From contig JADJVB010000005.1 of NCBI GenBank assembly GCA_016710745.1, positions 609,372 to 673,371 on the forward strand: a stretch of 64,000 nucleotides of DNA, read 5' to 3'. The DNA comes from Chitinophagaceae bacterium (GTDB lineage Bacteria > Bacteroidota > Bacteroidia > Chitinophagales > Chitinophagaceae). This document shows positions 1 through 8,562 of the stretch, piece after piece (position 1 is the stretch's first letter; each line of letters opens with the position of its first letter). A program made the translations under genes and the position numbers. The notes under the pieces are model-generated. The model did no database searches. It was given only the letters and a program-made list of their open reading frames with translations, and had not been told where the DNA came from.

Positions 1-606
1 AATATTAAATACGCCGTCGGGTAATCCTGCTTCTTGTAATAGTTCAGCTAACTTCCCACAGCTTAATGGTACTTTCTCTGATGGTTTCATGATCATGCAA
101 TTGCCTAATGCTATGGCGTTGGGCAATGTCCAGTTGGGTACCATTGATGGAAAATTAAACGGAACAATGGATGCAACCACGCCCAGCGGCACGTGTTCTG
201 TTCTGCACTCAACACCCCTGCTCACTTCTAAAATTTCGCCGGTAACCAATTGCGGTAATGAACAGGCAAACTCGGTAAGCTCAATACTTTTCTCAATTTC
301 AGCAACCGATTCGCCGTAGGTTTTACCGTTTTCTTCGCTGCATAATTCAGCCAGTTCATTCAAATGTTTTTCGAGCAACATTTTATACCTGAAGAAAACC
401 TGTACTCGTTCTTTGATGGGTGTGCGGCTCCATTCCGGGAAAGCGGCTTTGGCTGCTTTCACTGCATCATCGAGGTCTATTGCAGAAGACATGGGTACTG
501 TTGAGAGCAGGCTCCCATCAACCGGCGAGATAACATTCATCATTTTTGAAGTGGATGCGGATTTAAATTCCCCTCCAATATAATTCTGTATTGCTGCGTA
601 TTTCAT
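1..606 (-). CDS. Methylmalonate-semialdehyde-type aldehyde dehydrogenase (5' part only)
   Basis: I translated the reverse strand from the ATG at 604-606. It is open for 202 codons and runs off the left edge, so only the N-terminal part of a roughly 490-residue protein is present. The motif VPFNFPSMVPNWTLPNAIAL, followed by MKPSEKVPLS and GLPDGVFNI, is the NAD-binding part of the CoA-acylating methylmalonate-semialdehyde dehydrogenase (MmsA/IolA) branch of the ALDH superfamily. That branch converts malonate or methylmalonate semialdehyde to acetyl- or propionyl-CoA in valine, beta-alanine or inositol breakdown. The catalytic Cys lies outside the window, so CoA-acylating activity is inferred from family resemblance. 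The gene is divergent from the Lrp-type regulator at 713, which is a likely controller. Another ALDH subfamily is possible. Confidence 0.8.
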   Translation of the reverse strand, partial: MKYAAIQNYIGGEFKSASTSKMMNVISPVDGSLLSTVPMSSAIDLDDAVKAAKAAFPEWSRTPIKERVQVFFRYKMLLEKHLNELAELCSEENGKTYGESVAEIEKSIELTEFACSLPQLVTGEILEVSRGVECRTEHVPLGVVASIVPFNFPSMVPNWTLPNAIALGNCMIMKPSEKVPLSCGKLAELLQEAGLPDGVFNI

Positions 607-646
607 ATTTTAAACTATATTTATTATAATTAAATAGACTAAAATT

Positions 647-663
647 AAAAATACTGTATTTTT
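647..663. promoter_or_regulatory. Perfect 17-bp palindrome between dehydrogenase and Lrp-type regulator
   Basis: AAAAATAC-T-GTATTTTT is a perfect inverted repeat with a one-base centre in the 106-bp AT-rich divergent gap. It sits about 41 bp from the dehydrogenase start and 50 bp from the regulator start. Lrp/AsnC proteins bind AT-rich palindromes of about 15 bp, so this is the natural operator candidate. Regulation of both genes from it is an inference. Confidence 0.5.
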
Positions 664-712
664 ATCTACTAAATAAATAATATTTTCATTTTTAAGGCTT
701 TATTTTACACAT

Positions 713-1186
713 ATGGCAAATAGCGATTCTCATATTCTGGATACACTGGATTTTGACATATTATCCATGCTGCAGGAAGATGGCAGGATGTCTTTCACGG
801 TTATTGCCGAACGATTAAAAATTTCGGTTGGCACCGCCCGTACCAGGCTAAACAAACTAATTGAAGAGGGAACTGTAAATATTATTGGACGGGTAGATCC
901 GGACAAAGTAGGTTTTCGTTGTTATGCTCATATTGCCGTTTTTGTACGGCCTGCCACATTAAAAGAAAAAGTTGCGCAAAAAATTTCCAAATTACCCGAA
1001 GTGAGTTTCCTGGCCATGACGTCGGGCGACTACGACCTGGAAGTAGATGTGATGTGCCGTGACAATAATCACCTGGTTGATTTTGTAAATGATATCAGTA
1101 AGATCGACGGTGTTAATCAAACCAAAACGACTATTTACTTTAAGGTGTATAAATATGCACAACCCGATCTAAAGTTGCTGAAGTAA
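713..1186 (+). CDS. Lrp/AsnC family transcriptional regulator
   Basis: This 157-residue protein has the full two-domain Lrp/AsnC layout. A winged helix-turn-helix lies at about residues 11-60 (DFDILSMLQEDGRMSFTVIA, then SVGTARTRLNKL), and a RAM/AsnC ligand-binding domain at about 68-145 (TSGDYDLEVDVMCRD is the typical effector-loop segment). Such proteins form octamers or higher oligomers, bind amino acids or related small molecules, and activate or repress neighbouring metabolic genes. The divergent semialdehyde dehydrogenase is the obvious target, which would suggest a branched-chain amino acid or beta-alanine related effector; this is inference. The gene stands alone on its strand, followed by three reverse-strand tRNAs. 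Confidence 0.9.
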   Translation: MANSDSHILDTLDFDILSMLQEDGRMSFTVIAERLKISVGTARTRLNKLIEEGTVNIIGRVDPDKVGFRCYAHIAVFVRPATLKEKVAQKISKLPEVSFLAMTSGDYDLEVDVMCRDNNHLVDFVNDISKIDGVNQTKTTIYFKVYKYAQPDLKLLK

Positions 1187-1208
1187 CCGGATTTACTTTT
1201 TATAAAAG

Positions 1209-1282
1209 TCGGGATGGCTGGATTCAAACCAGCGGCCTCTTCGTCCCGAACGAAGCGCGCTACCGGGCTGCGCTACATCCCG
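1209..1282 (-). tRNA. tRNA-Pro (anticodon CGG)
   Basis: The reverse strand folds as a complete cloverleaf. The acceptor stem is CGGGATG paired with CATCCCG plus discriminator A. The anticodon stem CTTCG/CGAAG encloses loop TTCGGGA with anticodon CGG, and the T arm contains GGTTTGAATCC. CCA is not encoded. Confidence 0.95.
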
Positions 1283-1384
1283 AAGAACTAAATTTTTCTT
1301 AAAGCTAAAAATTCTTTTTCAAAATCAAAAACGTTCAAAAACAAAAATGCCTTCCGTTTTATCGGAAGGCAATTTGCTGATGTG

Positions 1385-1459
1385 TCGGGATGGCAAGATT
1401 CGAACTTGCGACCTCCTGGTCCCAAACCAGGCGCGATAACCGGGCTACGCTACATCCCG
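1385..1459 (-). tRNA. tRNA-Pro (anticodon TGG)
   Basis: The cloverleaf has acceptor CGGGATG/CATCCCG, anticodon stem CCTGG/CCAGG and loop TTTGGGA (anticodon TGG), with T loop TTCGAAT. It shares its acceptor stem with the Pro-CGG gene about 100 bp away, so the two are probably tandem duplicates that diverged in the anticodon arm. CCA is not encoded. Confidence 0.95.
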
Positions 1460-1492
1460 AACTATTGGTTATCGATTTTTAAGAACACTCTT

Positions 1493-1582
<90 letters not shown>

Positions 1583-1911
1583 AAAATACCTATGTTGTTT
1601 TTATCTCACGCTTCCTATCGTCCGCCGGTTGGCGGAGCCTCACCTAAACTTACCCTCATTTTGTAAGGGGTGGCAAAAATACAATTCCAACAGTTAATAC
1701 CCAAAACTAAATAGAGAATTAATACAAATAATTCTGAAAAGATGAATATTGTGATTCCCCACATGGGTGCCCTTCAGCTTTGCTCAGGATAAACTGCTAA
1801 TAAAGTTGATTATGGATTTTAAGATGTGCCAATAAAAAAGAGAATGGAATTAATCATTCTCTTTAAATATTTATTCTCCATAGTTCCCCCTTCAGGGGGC
1901 GGAGGGGGTTT
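1583..1911. other. Gene-free stretch between tRNA-Ser and dnaA with two small hairpins
   Basis: No coding region is supported here. It contains a short perfect hairpin, TCCGCC-GGTT-GGCGGA, at 1621-1636. At 1885-1911, beside the dnaA stop codon, lies a C/G-run repeat of the type found elsewhere in this window. The rest is AT-rich and unremarkable. Confidence 0.6.
1885..1911. repeat. C/G-run palindromic repeat (intergenic copy 1)
   Basis: TTCCCCCTTCAGGGGGCGG followed by AGGGGGTTTTT forms a C5/G5 hairpin with a second G5 run, immediately beyond the dnaA stop. Related C-run/G-run elements occur at 4519-4538, 60430-60462 and inside uvrA and metG. Here it may double as a dnaA transcription terminator on the reverse strand, but no T-run follows it in that direction. 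Confidence 0.55.
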
Positions 1912-3345
1912 TTACATAGCCGCCAAATGCACCTTTTGCTGCAGTTCCAGCACGCTTTCTTTAAACAGGCTGTCGGTATCCATCAGATCCTTAACCGTTT
2001 GACAACTGTGTATTACGGTTGTATGATCCCTGCCACCAAAATGCTCGCCAATGGTTTTTAATGAATTTTTGGTAAAAGCCTTTGCCAGGAACATGGTTAT
2101 CTGCCTCGCCTGCACAATTTCACGTTTACGTGTTTTTTGAAGCAGTTTATCATAAGGCACGTCAAAATATTCGCATACCATTTTCTGAATAGCATCGATG
2201 GTTATCTCCTTGCTGGATGATTTTACAAAATTTCTAAGTACTTTCTTCGCCAATTCGAGGTCAATTTCCCTCTTATTGAGCGAAGATTGTGCCAACAATG
2301 AAATTAATGCCCCTTCCAGTTCACGAACGTTGCTGTTAATATTATAGGCAATGTACTTTACCACTTCGTGAGGCATCTCTAAACCATCATTCTTCATCTT
2401 TTTTTCCAGTATCTCAATCTTGGTATCATAATCCGGCACCTGCAGATCGGCACTCAACCCCCAGCGGAACCTGCTTAACAGCCGTTCCTGAACCCCTTCG
2501 AGGTCTTTTGGCGGCTTATCGCTGGTTAATATCAACTGCTTACCACTTTGGTGCAAATGATTAAATATAGAGAAAAAGGCATCCTGCGATTTCTCGGCAC
2601 GGTTAAAAAACTGCACATCATCTATAATAAGTACGTCTATTAACTGGTAAAAATGTATAAAATCGTTGATAGCCCCATTTCGGCCATGATCAATAAACTG
2701 GTTGATGAACTTTTCCGAGCTTACATATAATACCACTTTGTTACCATGCAGCCTTTTTACCTCATTCCCGATTGCCTGGGCCAAATGGGTTTTACCCAAA
2801 CCTACGCCACCATAAATAACCAACGGATTAAAAGAAGTGGTTCCCGGCTTTTCGGCAACTGTTTTTCCTGCACGGCGGGCTACCCGGTTACAATCTCCTT
2901 CTATAAAGGCATCAAATGTATAGGCATGATTTAACTGCGGGTCAATCTGCATTTTTTTAAGCCCTGGAATGACAAAGGGATTTTTTACAGGATTATTTAT
3001 GACGAGCGGAAAATCCATTTCGTTATTTGAATATGATTTGTAACCCTGCCCCGGAACATCTACGGTTTGTGGTTTGTTTTTACTGTTCCCACTGTCTACC
3101 ATAATGCGATACTCGAGCCTCGCTTCTTTTCCTAATTCTCTTTTTAATGTTTTAGCAAGCAGGGAAACATAATGTTCTTCAAGATACTCATAAAAAAACT
3201 GACTGGGTACCTGAATGGTAAGTATTTTTTCTTTTAATGCAACAGCCTTGATCGGCTCGAACCAGGTTTTAAAATGCTGCCACTCTACGATGTCTTTGAT
3301 TATCTCTAAACAATTAGTCCAAACTTTGTCAAAAGCTTTCTCCAT
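1912..3345 (-). CDS. dnaA: Chromosomal replication initiator protein DnaA
   Basis: The 477-residue protein has all four DnaA domains. These are an N-terminal DnaB-interacting domain (about 1-80), a variable linker (about 85-135), an AAA+ ATPase domain with Walker A GGVGLGKTH at about 179-187 and Walker B LIIDDVQFF at about 240, and a C-terminal DNA-binding domain with the DnaA-box recognition motif GGRDHTTVIHSCQTV near residues 440-455. Length is normal for the family. It binds DnaA boxes and unwinds the origin to start replication. The 0.8-kb non-coding stretch upstream is a possible origin, although in Bacteroidota dnaA and oriC are not always adjacent. No dnaN or recF follows, so the classical origin-proximal cluster is absent. 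Confidence 0.98.
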   Translation of the reverse strand: MEKAFDKVWTNCLEIIKDIVEWQHFKTWFEPIKAVALKEKILTIQVPSQFFYEYLEEHYVSLLAKTLKRELGKEARLEYRIMVDSGNSKNKPQTVDVPGQGYKSYSNNEMDFPLVINNPVKNPFVIPGLKKMQIDPQLNHAYTFDAFIEGDCNRVARRAGKTVAEKPGTTSFNPLVIYGGVGLGKTHLAQAIGNEVKRLHGNKVVLYVSSEKFINQFIDHGRNGAINDFIHFYQLIDVLIIDDVQFFNRAEKSQDAFFSIFNHLHQSGKQLILTSDKPPKDLEGVQERLLSRFRWGLSADLQVPDYDTKIEILEKKMKNDGLEMPHEVVKYIAYNINSNVRELEGALISLLAQSSLNKREIDLELAKKVLRNFVKSSSKEITIDAIQKMVCEYFDVPYDKLLQKTRKREIVQARQITMFLAKAFTKNSLKTIGEHFGGRDHTTVIHSCQTVKDLMDTDSLFKESVLELQQKVHLAAM

Positions 3346-4134
3346 TAGTTCTGTAGCAATTTATATATCGAGTTAAGAATGTTTTCCCCTGTTGTCTTGC
3401 CGGCTAAAAATCCATTTCTCCTGAATTTAAAAAAAAACCCGCAGGACAGCGAATATCGAATAAAATGTTGAAAAAAAAATTTTTTATTCACTTGTTTTTT
3501 TCGAAGCAACCACAGTATCTGTATTTGACCGGCTTTAACCGGTATACCCAAAAATCCAAAAAGCCACACTTTTCAAAATCAAGCCTCCCAACCGGCTTGA
3601 TTTACAGGTAAACGGGCTTCTCTTTTTTCTTAAAAAATAGCAGGCTAACACCAGGAAAAACGACCCCAAATTTTAGCAACCGGCTCCCGAAAAATAAAAG
3701 CCCAAATGCGGTTAAACAACCATATGGCCGGTTAATCCCTGTCAAAGCAGGCTTTTTAAAGCCAGCTGATTTTTATTTATTCACACCCTGATCAACAGCG
3801 TCAATCAAAATCGTTGGCGATACAACAGCCCCATGTACCTCAACCAGATGAAAAATAATTTGATCTAGTTGTATAAAATTTTCAACCTGCTTTCATCAAA
3901 TTCACTCATCTGCTATGTATATTGCCTGTTTTTATTTTGCCCACGCCCTGCAAAAAAAGCATCGAACAAATACATGCAGGTCATCAGCCGGGAATCAGGA
4001 TATTCCATTTCAATAATAAATCTCCTTCACCGGTGAAACATAAGGAAGGTACCTTTTTTCCTGATAAAGAAAGAATGAAATCAATAATTATTATGAGTAA
4101 AAATATATTTACTTTTGAGCTATAAATTATTAAT
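3346..4134. other. Long AT-rich non-coding region upstream of dnaA (weak oriC candidate)
   Basis: No ORF here is credible. The stretch holds very AT-rich runs (3470-3490 has nine A followed by six T), one perfect DnaA-box match TTATTCACA at 3777-3785 and one near match TTATTCACT at 3484-3492. It also repeats short 'accggctt' motifs (for example at 3530 and 3590). A non-coding gap this long next to dnaA is compatible with an origin or with the dnaA promoter region plus the promoter of the 4135 gene. Two boxes in 790 bp is weak evidence. Confidence 0.3.
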
Positions 4135-4521
4135 ATGAGTTATGAACTTACAGGCAAGCTGGTTGCCAAATACGATACTGTACAGAAAACAGAAACTTTT
4201 AAAACCCGCGAATTTGCGGTTGAAAAATCGGAAGATATCAACGGCCGTACCATCACCAATTACGTTAAATTTCAATGTATTCAGGATAAAACGACGATCA
4301 TTGACCGGGTTAATATAGGTGATGAGATTAAAGTGTATTTTAACATCAAGGGCAGCAAATGGGAAAGAGACGGGAAAGTTAACTACATCACCAACCTGGA
4401 TGCCTGGCGAATTGAACAGATACTCCAATCCGGAACACAAAATTCCGGCAGTGATTACCTTGAACCTTTGGATACGTTTTCAGCTACACCGCCGGATGCG
4501 GTAGATGATCTGCCGTTTTAA
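4135..4521 (+). CDS. DUF3127 domain protein (single-strand-binding-like OB fold, inferred)
   Basis: The 128-residue protein opens with MSYELTGKLVAKYDTVQKTE and carries the TREFAVEKSEDINGRTITNY, VKFQCIQDKT, IGDEIKVYFNIKGSKWERDG and YITNLDAWRI segments typical of DUF3127, a small family found in Bacteroidota. The strand pattern resembles OB-fold proteins such as PriB and SSB. The acidic C-terminal tail ending DAVDDLPF closely resembles the DDDLPF tip of SSB proteins, which recruits replication and repair partners; this tip is visible in the sequence. I therefore infer a nucleic-acid binding role, supported only indirectly by the position next to dnaA. No experimental function is known to me. 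Confidence 0.8.
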   Translation: MSYELTGKLVAKYDTVQKTETFKTREFAVEKSEDINGRTITNYVKFQCIQDKTTIIDRVNIGDEIKVYFNIKGSKWERDGKVNYITNLDAWRIEQILQSGTQNSGSDYLEPLDTFSATPPDAVDDLPF

Positions 4522-4538
4522 CCCCCTCCGCCCCCGGT
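4519..4538. repeat. C/G-run repeat (intergenic copy 2, half element)
   Basis: AACCCCCTCCGCCCCC directly follows the stop codon of the DUF3127 gene. It is the reverse complement of the right half of the element at 1885-1911 (GGGGGCGGAGGGGGTT), so the two are related, with the left palindrome arm missing here. Confidence 0.45.
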
Positions 4539-4617
4539 ACGCAGGATTCTGTGAAATGGGGGAACTGGAGAATACCGATTTCTACAGTTTCCTGTTTTTT
4601 GGATAAACACCAAACGC

Positions 4618-6224
4618 ATGCAACAAAAAGTAACATTAAAACTGCTCCCCTCAGCAGCAGCCGATGAATTGGCTGTAAAAAAACTGATCGCCAACTTTAC
4701 CGGTAAAAAACAAAGCTCGGTCACGGGCTACCATATTCTCAAACAATCGATCGATGCCAGGGCAAAAACAATCTGGACCAATATAACGGTAAACGCTTTT
4801 ATCGACGAACCTTTTATTAACAGGTCGATACAATCATTTCAATTTAAAGATGTAAACCAGGCAAATAAAAGGGTGGTCATTATTGGTGCCGGACCCGCAG
4901 GACTTTTTGCCGCCCTGTATTTAATAGAACAGGGTATCAAACCCATAATCCTGGAAAGAGGTAAAGATGTACGATCGCGGCGAAGAGACCTGGCAATCCT
5001 TAATAAAGAGGGCATCATTAACCCGGAGAGTAATTATTGTTTTGGCGAAGGCGGTGCCGGCACCTACAGTGATGGTAAATTATACACCCGCAGCAACAAA
5101 AGAGGTGATATAGACCGTATACTCCATTTATTTGTGCGGTTTGGCGCAGAAGAAAAAATTCTTTACGAATCGCATCCCCATATTGGTACCAACAAACTGC
5201 CGCAGATCATCACCGCTATGCGGCAGCAGATCATTGACTGCGGTGGTGAATTTTTGTTTGAAAAAAAACTGGTTGACCTAAATATTGAAAAGGCCCGGAT
5301 CACTGCTGTGCAAACCAATGACGGGAATCGTTTTGAAGCCGATGCATTTATACTGGCTACCGGGCATAGTGCCCGGGATATTTTTGAACTCCTGCAGCAA
5401 AAACAGGTATTCATGGAAGCCAAAGGTTTTGCCTTGGGCGTACGAATTGAGCACCCCCAGGAATTGATTGATAATATTCAATACCATTGCCCGGTAAGAG
5501 ACGAACACTTACCACCAGCTTCCTATGCGCTGGTAAAACAGGTTAACGACCGGGGTGTTTTTTCCTTTTGCATGTGTCCGGGTGGCATTATTGCCCCGGC
5601 GGCAACAGCAGCGGGCGAAGTGGTGGTGAATGGCTGGAGCCCTTCTAAAAGAAACAATCCTTTTGCCAATAGCGGCGTGGTGGTTCAGGTTGAACCGGCA
5701 GATGCTTTTGCAGAATTAAAAGCAGCAGGCATGAAACGGGTGGAAGAAAAAGATCCTTTGTTATTGTTGCGGTTTCAGCAATTGGTAGAGCAAAATTGCT
5801 ACCAGGCGGGCGGAGGAAAATTTGTTGCACCCGCCCAGCGAATGGTTGATTTTTGTGAGGGAAAGCTATCCGCTTCGCTGCCGTTGAATTCGTATTTACC
5901 CGGGTTGCGATCCACCGGATTACAAAACGTATTGCCAGGATTCATTTATCAATCGCTTGCTGCCGGTTTTAGATTCTTTGGTAAAAATTGTCTGTTGAAC
6001 CGGGTGGAAGGGGATATTATACCAATGAAGCCGTAGTGGTAGCAACCGAAAGCCGCACTTCCTCGCCCGTTCGTATTCCACGCAACAGCGAAAATCTGGC
6101 GCACCCCCAAATCACAAACCTGTATCCCTGCGGCGAAGGGGCTGGCTATGCCGGTGGCATAGTAAGCGCTGCCATGGATGGGGAACGGGTGGCCAGCCAA
6201 TTGGCAAAAATTTTGATCAGCTAA
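4618..6224 (+). pseudogene. FAD-dependent dehydrogenase (COG2509 type), one frameshift
   Basis: Two overlapping frames (4618-6036 and 5988-6224) encode one about 535-residue flavoprotein. An N-terminal substrate-side region (1-85) is followed by a dinucleotide-binding motif VVIIGAGPAGLFAAL, then ESNYCFGEGGAGTYSDGKLY and SHPHIGTNKLP, all typical of the COG2509 FAD-dependent dehydrogenases. The second frame supplies the family C-terminus (YYTNEAVVVATESRTSSPV, NLYPCGEGAGYAGGI), including the second FAD contact. The frames join perfectly if the A5 run at 5983-5987 is read as A6, giving FGKKLSVEPGG. As written, the protein would lose its last about 75 residues. A sequencing error is more likely than real inactivation, because similar one-base breaks occur throughout the window. 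The substrate is unknown. Confidence 0.8.
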
Positions 6225-6241
6225 TATCTCCGTTGATAATA

Positions 6242-6277
6242 TTGACTTTTATAATCCTGTGTTCATGCCTACATTTG
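6242..6277 (+). promoter_or_regulatory. Bacteroidota-type promoter for the ABC exporter operon
   Basis: TACATTTG at 6270-6277 matches the Bacteroidota -7 box TAnnTTTG, with a TTGAC-like element at 6242-6246 upstream. It lies 26 bp before the ATG at 6303. The spacing of the upstream box is a few bases longer than the usual 19, so only the -7 box is convincing. Confidence 0.45.
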
Positions 6278-6302
6278 CGTTTGCTAAACAATCTTACATA
6301 CT

Positions 6303-7229
6303 ATGAATATCTTAGAAGTACACAATCTTAAAAAATATTTTGCTACTCAGAAAGCGGTGGATGGCATCAGCATGCAGGTTAAGGAAGGCAGTATTTTTGG
6401 ACTGCTGGGCCCCAATGGAGCCGGTAAAACCACTTTGCTGCGTATGATCACCGGAATTTTTTACCAGGATAGTGGCGAAATTATCTTCCATGGCAAAAAA
6501 TTCGACCCAGAAAAAGATGTGGAACATATTGGTTACATGCCCGAAGAAAGGGGACTCTATAAAAAAATGAAGATTGGTGAGCAGGCCATTTACCTGGCAC
6601 AACTGAAAGGCCTGAGCAAAGCAGACGCCCGCACAAAGATCAGGCATTGGTTCGAAAAACTGGAGATGGAAAGCTGGTGGAACAAAAAAGTAGAAGACCT
6701 CAGCAAGGGCATGAGCCAAAAGCTGCAATTTGTAACAACCGTTTTGCATAACCCGAAGCTGATCATATTGGATGAACCGTTCAGCGGCCTCGATCCGGTG
6801 AATGCCAATTTGATCAAAGATGAAATCTATAACCTCGCAAAAAACGGCGCTACCGTTATCTTCAGCACACACCGCATGGAACAGGTTGAAGAAATTTGCG
6901 AGCATATTGTTTTGGTAAATAAGGGACAGAAAATACTGGACGGCAAACTGGCTGATATCAAAAATGATTTCAAAGAAAACATTTACCAGATTAATGCAAA
7001 CGCCATTCCCGACCAGTTGATCAATTCTTTGTTTGACATCGAAAAACAAACTCAACAAAAGCTTTTGATAAAACTGAAAGAAGGCACCAAAACAAATGAT
7101 GTATTGCAATATTTTATTAACGAAAACATCGAGCTGCATTCGTTCAATGAAGTATTACCCTCGTTGAACGAAATTTTCATCGGCCTGGTAGAAGGTACGG
7201 CAACAGCCCGGCAATTTCAAAAGATCTAA
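6303..7229 (+). CDS. ABC exporter ATP-binding subunit (NatA-like)
   Basis: The 308-residue protein has one ABC ATPase domain. Walker A is GPNGAGKTTLL (about 36-46), the signature is DLSKGMSQKL, Walker B is KLIILDEPFSGLDP, and the switch histidine is in STHRMEQVEE. A C-terminal extension after residue 220 is typical of the NatA/CcmA group that works with ABC-2 type permeases. It energises export by the permease encoded 21 bp downstream. The cargo cannot be deduced; NatAB-type pairs have been linked to sodium extrusion, antibiotics or lipids. The motif SKG in place of the canonical SGG is common in this branch. Confidence 0.93.
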   Translation: MNILEVHNLKKYFATQKAVDGISMQVKEGSIFGLLGPNGAGKTTLLRMITGIFYQDSGEIIFHGKKFDPEKDVEHIGYMPEERGLYKKMKIGEQAIYLAQLKGLSKADARTKIRHWFEKLEMESWWNKKVEDLSKGMSQKLQFVTTVLHNPKLIILDEPFSGLDPVNANLIKDEIYNLAKNGATVIFSTHRMEQVEEICEHIVLVNKGQKILDGKLADIKNDFKENIYQINANAIPDQLINSLFDIEKQTQQKLLIKLKEGTKTNDVLQYFINENIELHSFNEVLPSLNEIFIGLVEGTATARQFQKI

Positions 7230-7250
7230 AAAATAGTACAATTAACAATT

Positions 7251-8519
7251 ATGAGCAAGACCCTGTTAATACTTAAAAGAGAATACACAACCCGTGTTAA
7301 AAAGAAAGCTTTTTTGATCACCACCATCATGTTTCCGGTGTTGTACATTGGGTTGATATTTGGAACGGGCTACCTGGGCAGCCGGGCTAAACAAAAACTT
7401 GATATTGCGTTACTTGACCAATCGGGGTATTTCACCGACAGTTCACTGGCAGCGGTAAACCGGATGGACAGCAGTACCCTTTTCACCAGTGTTACCGATA
7501 CTTCTATTCAAAGCAATTACAAAAAAGAAGGCTATGATGGCTACATTATCATGCCGGCCCTGAACTGGCAAACCGGAATGAAAAACATAAAATTCATAAC
7601 AGATAAAACACATGGCTCCGGTACCGAAAGTATGATCGGGAATAAACTCAATATCATCTGGAGTGAAATGGTGAATGAAAAACTGGGTATTGATACGGAG
7701 AAGAAAACCGTACTGAGCTCGAGCAGTATATCGATCAAAGAAGAAAATGAGCAAAATAAAAATGCCAACTCCAAGGTGTCGGCCACGATCGGCTATGCCT
7801 GTGGTTTTTTAATTTATTTTATTCTGCTGATCTATGGCTCTCAGGTAATGTTGGGTGTTATGGAAGAAAAAACCAACCGTATTGCTGAGGTGGTTGTATC
7901 GTCGGTAAAACCCTTTCAGTTAATGCTGGGCAAAATACTGGGGATCAGTTTAGTGGCCCTCACCCAATTTTTAATTTGGGTAGCCTGCATCTTTTTAGTT
8001 TACTCCGTGGGCAAATACCTGGGCTCGGGCAATGCGGTGGCCAGTGCCCTGGTAGAGGGCATTCAACAATCCTTCGCCAGCATAAATCTGCCGCTGATAC
8101 TGGTTTGCTTTGCTTTTTATTTTATGGGTGGATTTTTCTTTTATGCTTCCCTGTATGCTGCTGTGGGCAGTGCTATTAATGAAGACGTACGGGAAGCACA
8201 GTCGCTCAGTTTTCCGATCACCTTATTGGTCATTTTTGCCATTTTTATGATGACCATTGCGATACAGGATCCCAGCGGGCCCATTGCCGTATGGGGAAGT
8301 ATTATCCCTTTTACATCGCCCATCGTAATGATGGCCAGGCTTCCATTTGGTGTTCCGGGTACCGTGCCCGTTTGGCAATTGGCTTTGTCGATGTCGCTGT
8401 TGATCATCGGGTTTCTGTTTTCTACCTGGGTGGCCGCAAAAATATACCGAACCGGTATATTGATGTATGGTAAAAAACCCAGCTGGAAAGAAATGTTGAA
8501 ATGGGCATTCCGAAAATAA
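7251..8519 (+). CDS. ABC-2 type exporter permease (NatB-like)
   Basis: The 422-residue membrane protein begins with a cytoplasmic start and a first transmembrane helix (FLITTIMFPVLYIGLIFGTG). A large extracytoplasmic domain follows (about residues 45-175), then five to six helices from about 178 onward (IGYACGFLIYFILLIYGSQV, ISLVALTQFLIWVACIFLVY, FAFYFMGGFFFYASLYAAVG, FPITLLVIFAIFMMTIAI, LALSMSLLIIGFLFSTWVAA). The motif MEEKTNRIAEVVVSSVKPFQ is diagnostic of the NatB/YhaP (COG1668) permeases. It forms the exporter with the ATPase just upstream and is translated from the same operon, which ends at the terminator at 8524. Confidence 0.92.
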   Translation: MSKTLLILKREYTTRVKKKAFLITTIMFPVLYIGLIFGTGYLGSRAKQKLDIALLDQSGYFTDSSLAAVNRMDSSTLFTSVTDTSIQSNYKKEGYDGYIIMPALNWQTGMKNIKFITDKTHGSGTESMIGNKLNIIWSEMVNEKLGIDTEKKTVLSSSSISIKEENEQNKNANSKVSATIGYACGFLIYFILLIYGSQVMLGVMEEKTNRIAEVVVSSVKPFQLMLGKILGISLVALTQFLIWVACIFLVYSVGKYLGSGNAVASALVEGIQQSFASINLPLILVCFAFYFMGGFFFYASLYAAVGSAINEDVREAQSLSFPITLLVIFAIFMMTIAIQDPSGPIAVWGSIIPFTSPIVMMARLPFGVPGTVPVWQLALSMSLLIIGFLFSTWVAAKIYRTGILMYGKKPSWKEMLKWAFRK

Positions 8520-8523
8520 CGGT

Positions 8524-8562
8524 AAATAAAGAAGCCGCTTTGATAAAGCGGCTTCTTTATTT
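8524..8562. terminator. Bidirectional terminator between exporter operon and wzz-like gene
   Basis: An 18-bp perfect stem (AAATAAAGAAGCCGCTTT / complement) with loop GAT is A-rich on the left and T-rich on the right, so it can terminate both converging transcripts. Its right end reaches the stop codon of the 8561 gene. Confidence 0.9.

Noticed and set aside
3922..4125. 67-codon open frame upstream of the DUF3127 gene
   Set aside because: No recognisable motif, no ribosome site and the composition of the surrounding non-coding DNA.
5983..5987. Programmed ribosomal frameshift in the FAD-dependent dehydrogenase
   Set aside because: A proper slippery heptamer is missing (GGT AAA AAT), and a backward slip would pair Lys-tRNA with TAA; a missing A is simpler.
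6312..7139. 275-codon open frame antisense to the ABC ATPase gene
   Set aside because: The forward strand encodes an unmistakable ABC ATPase; the antisense chain has no motif.
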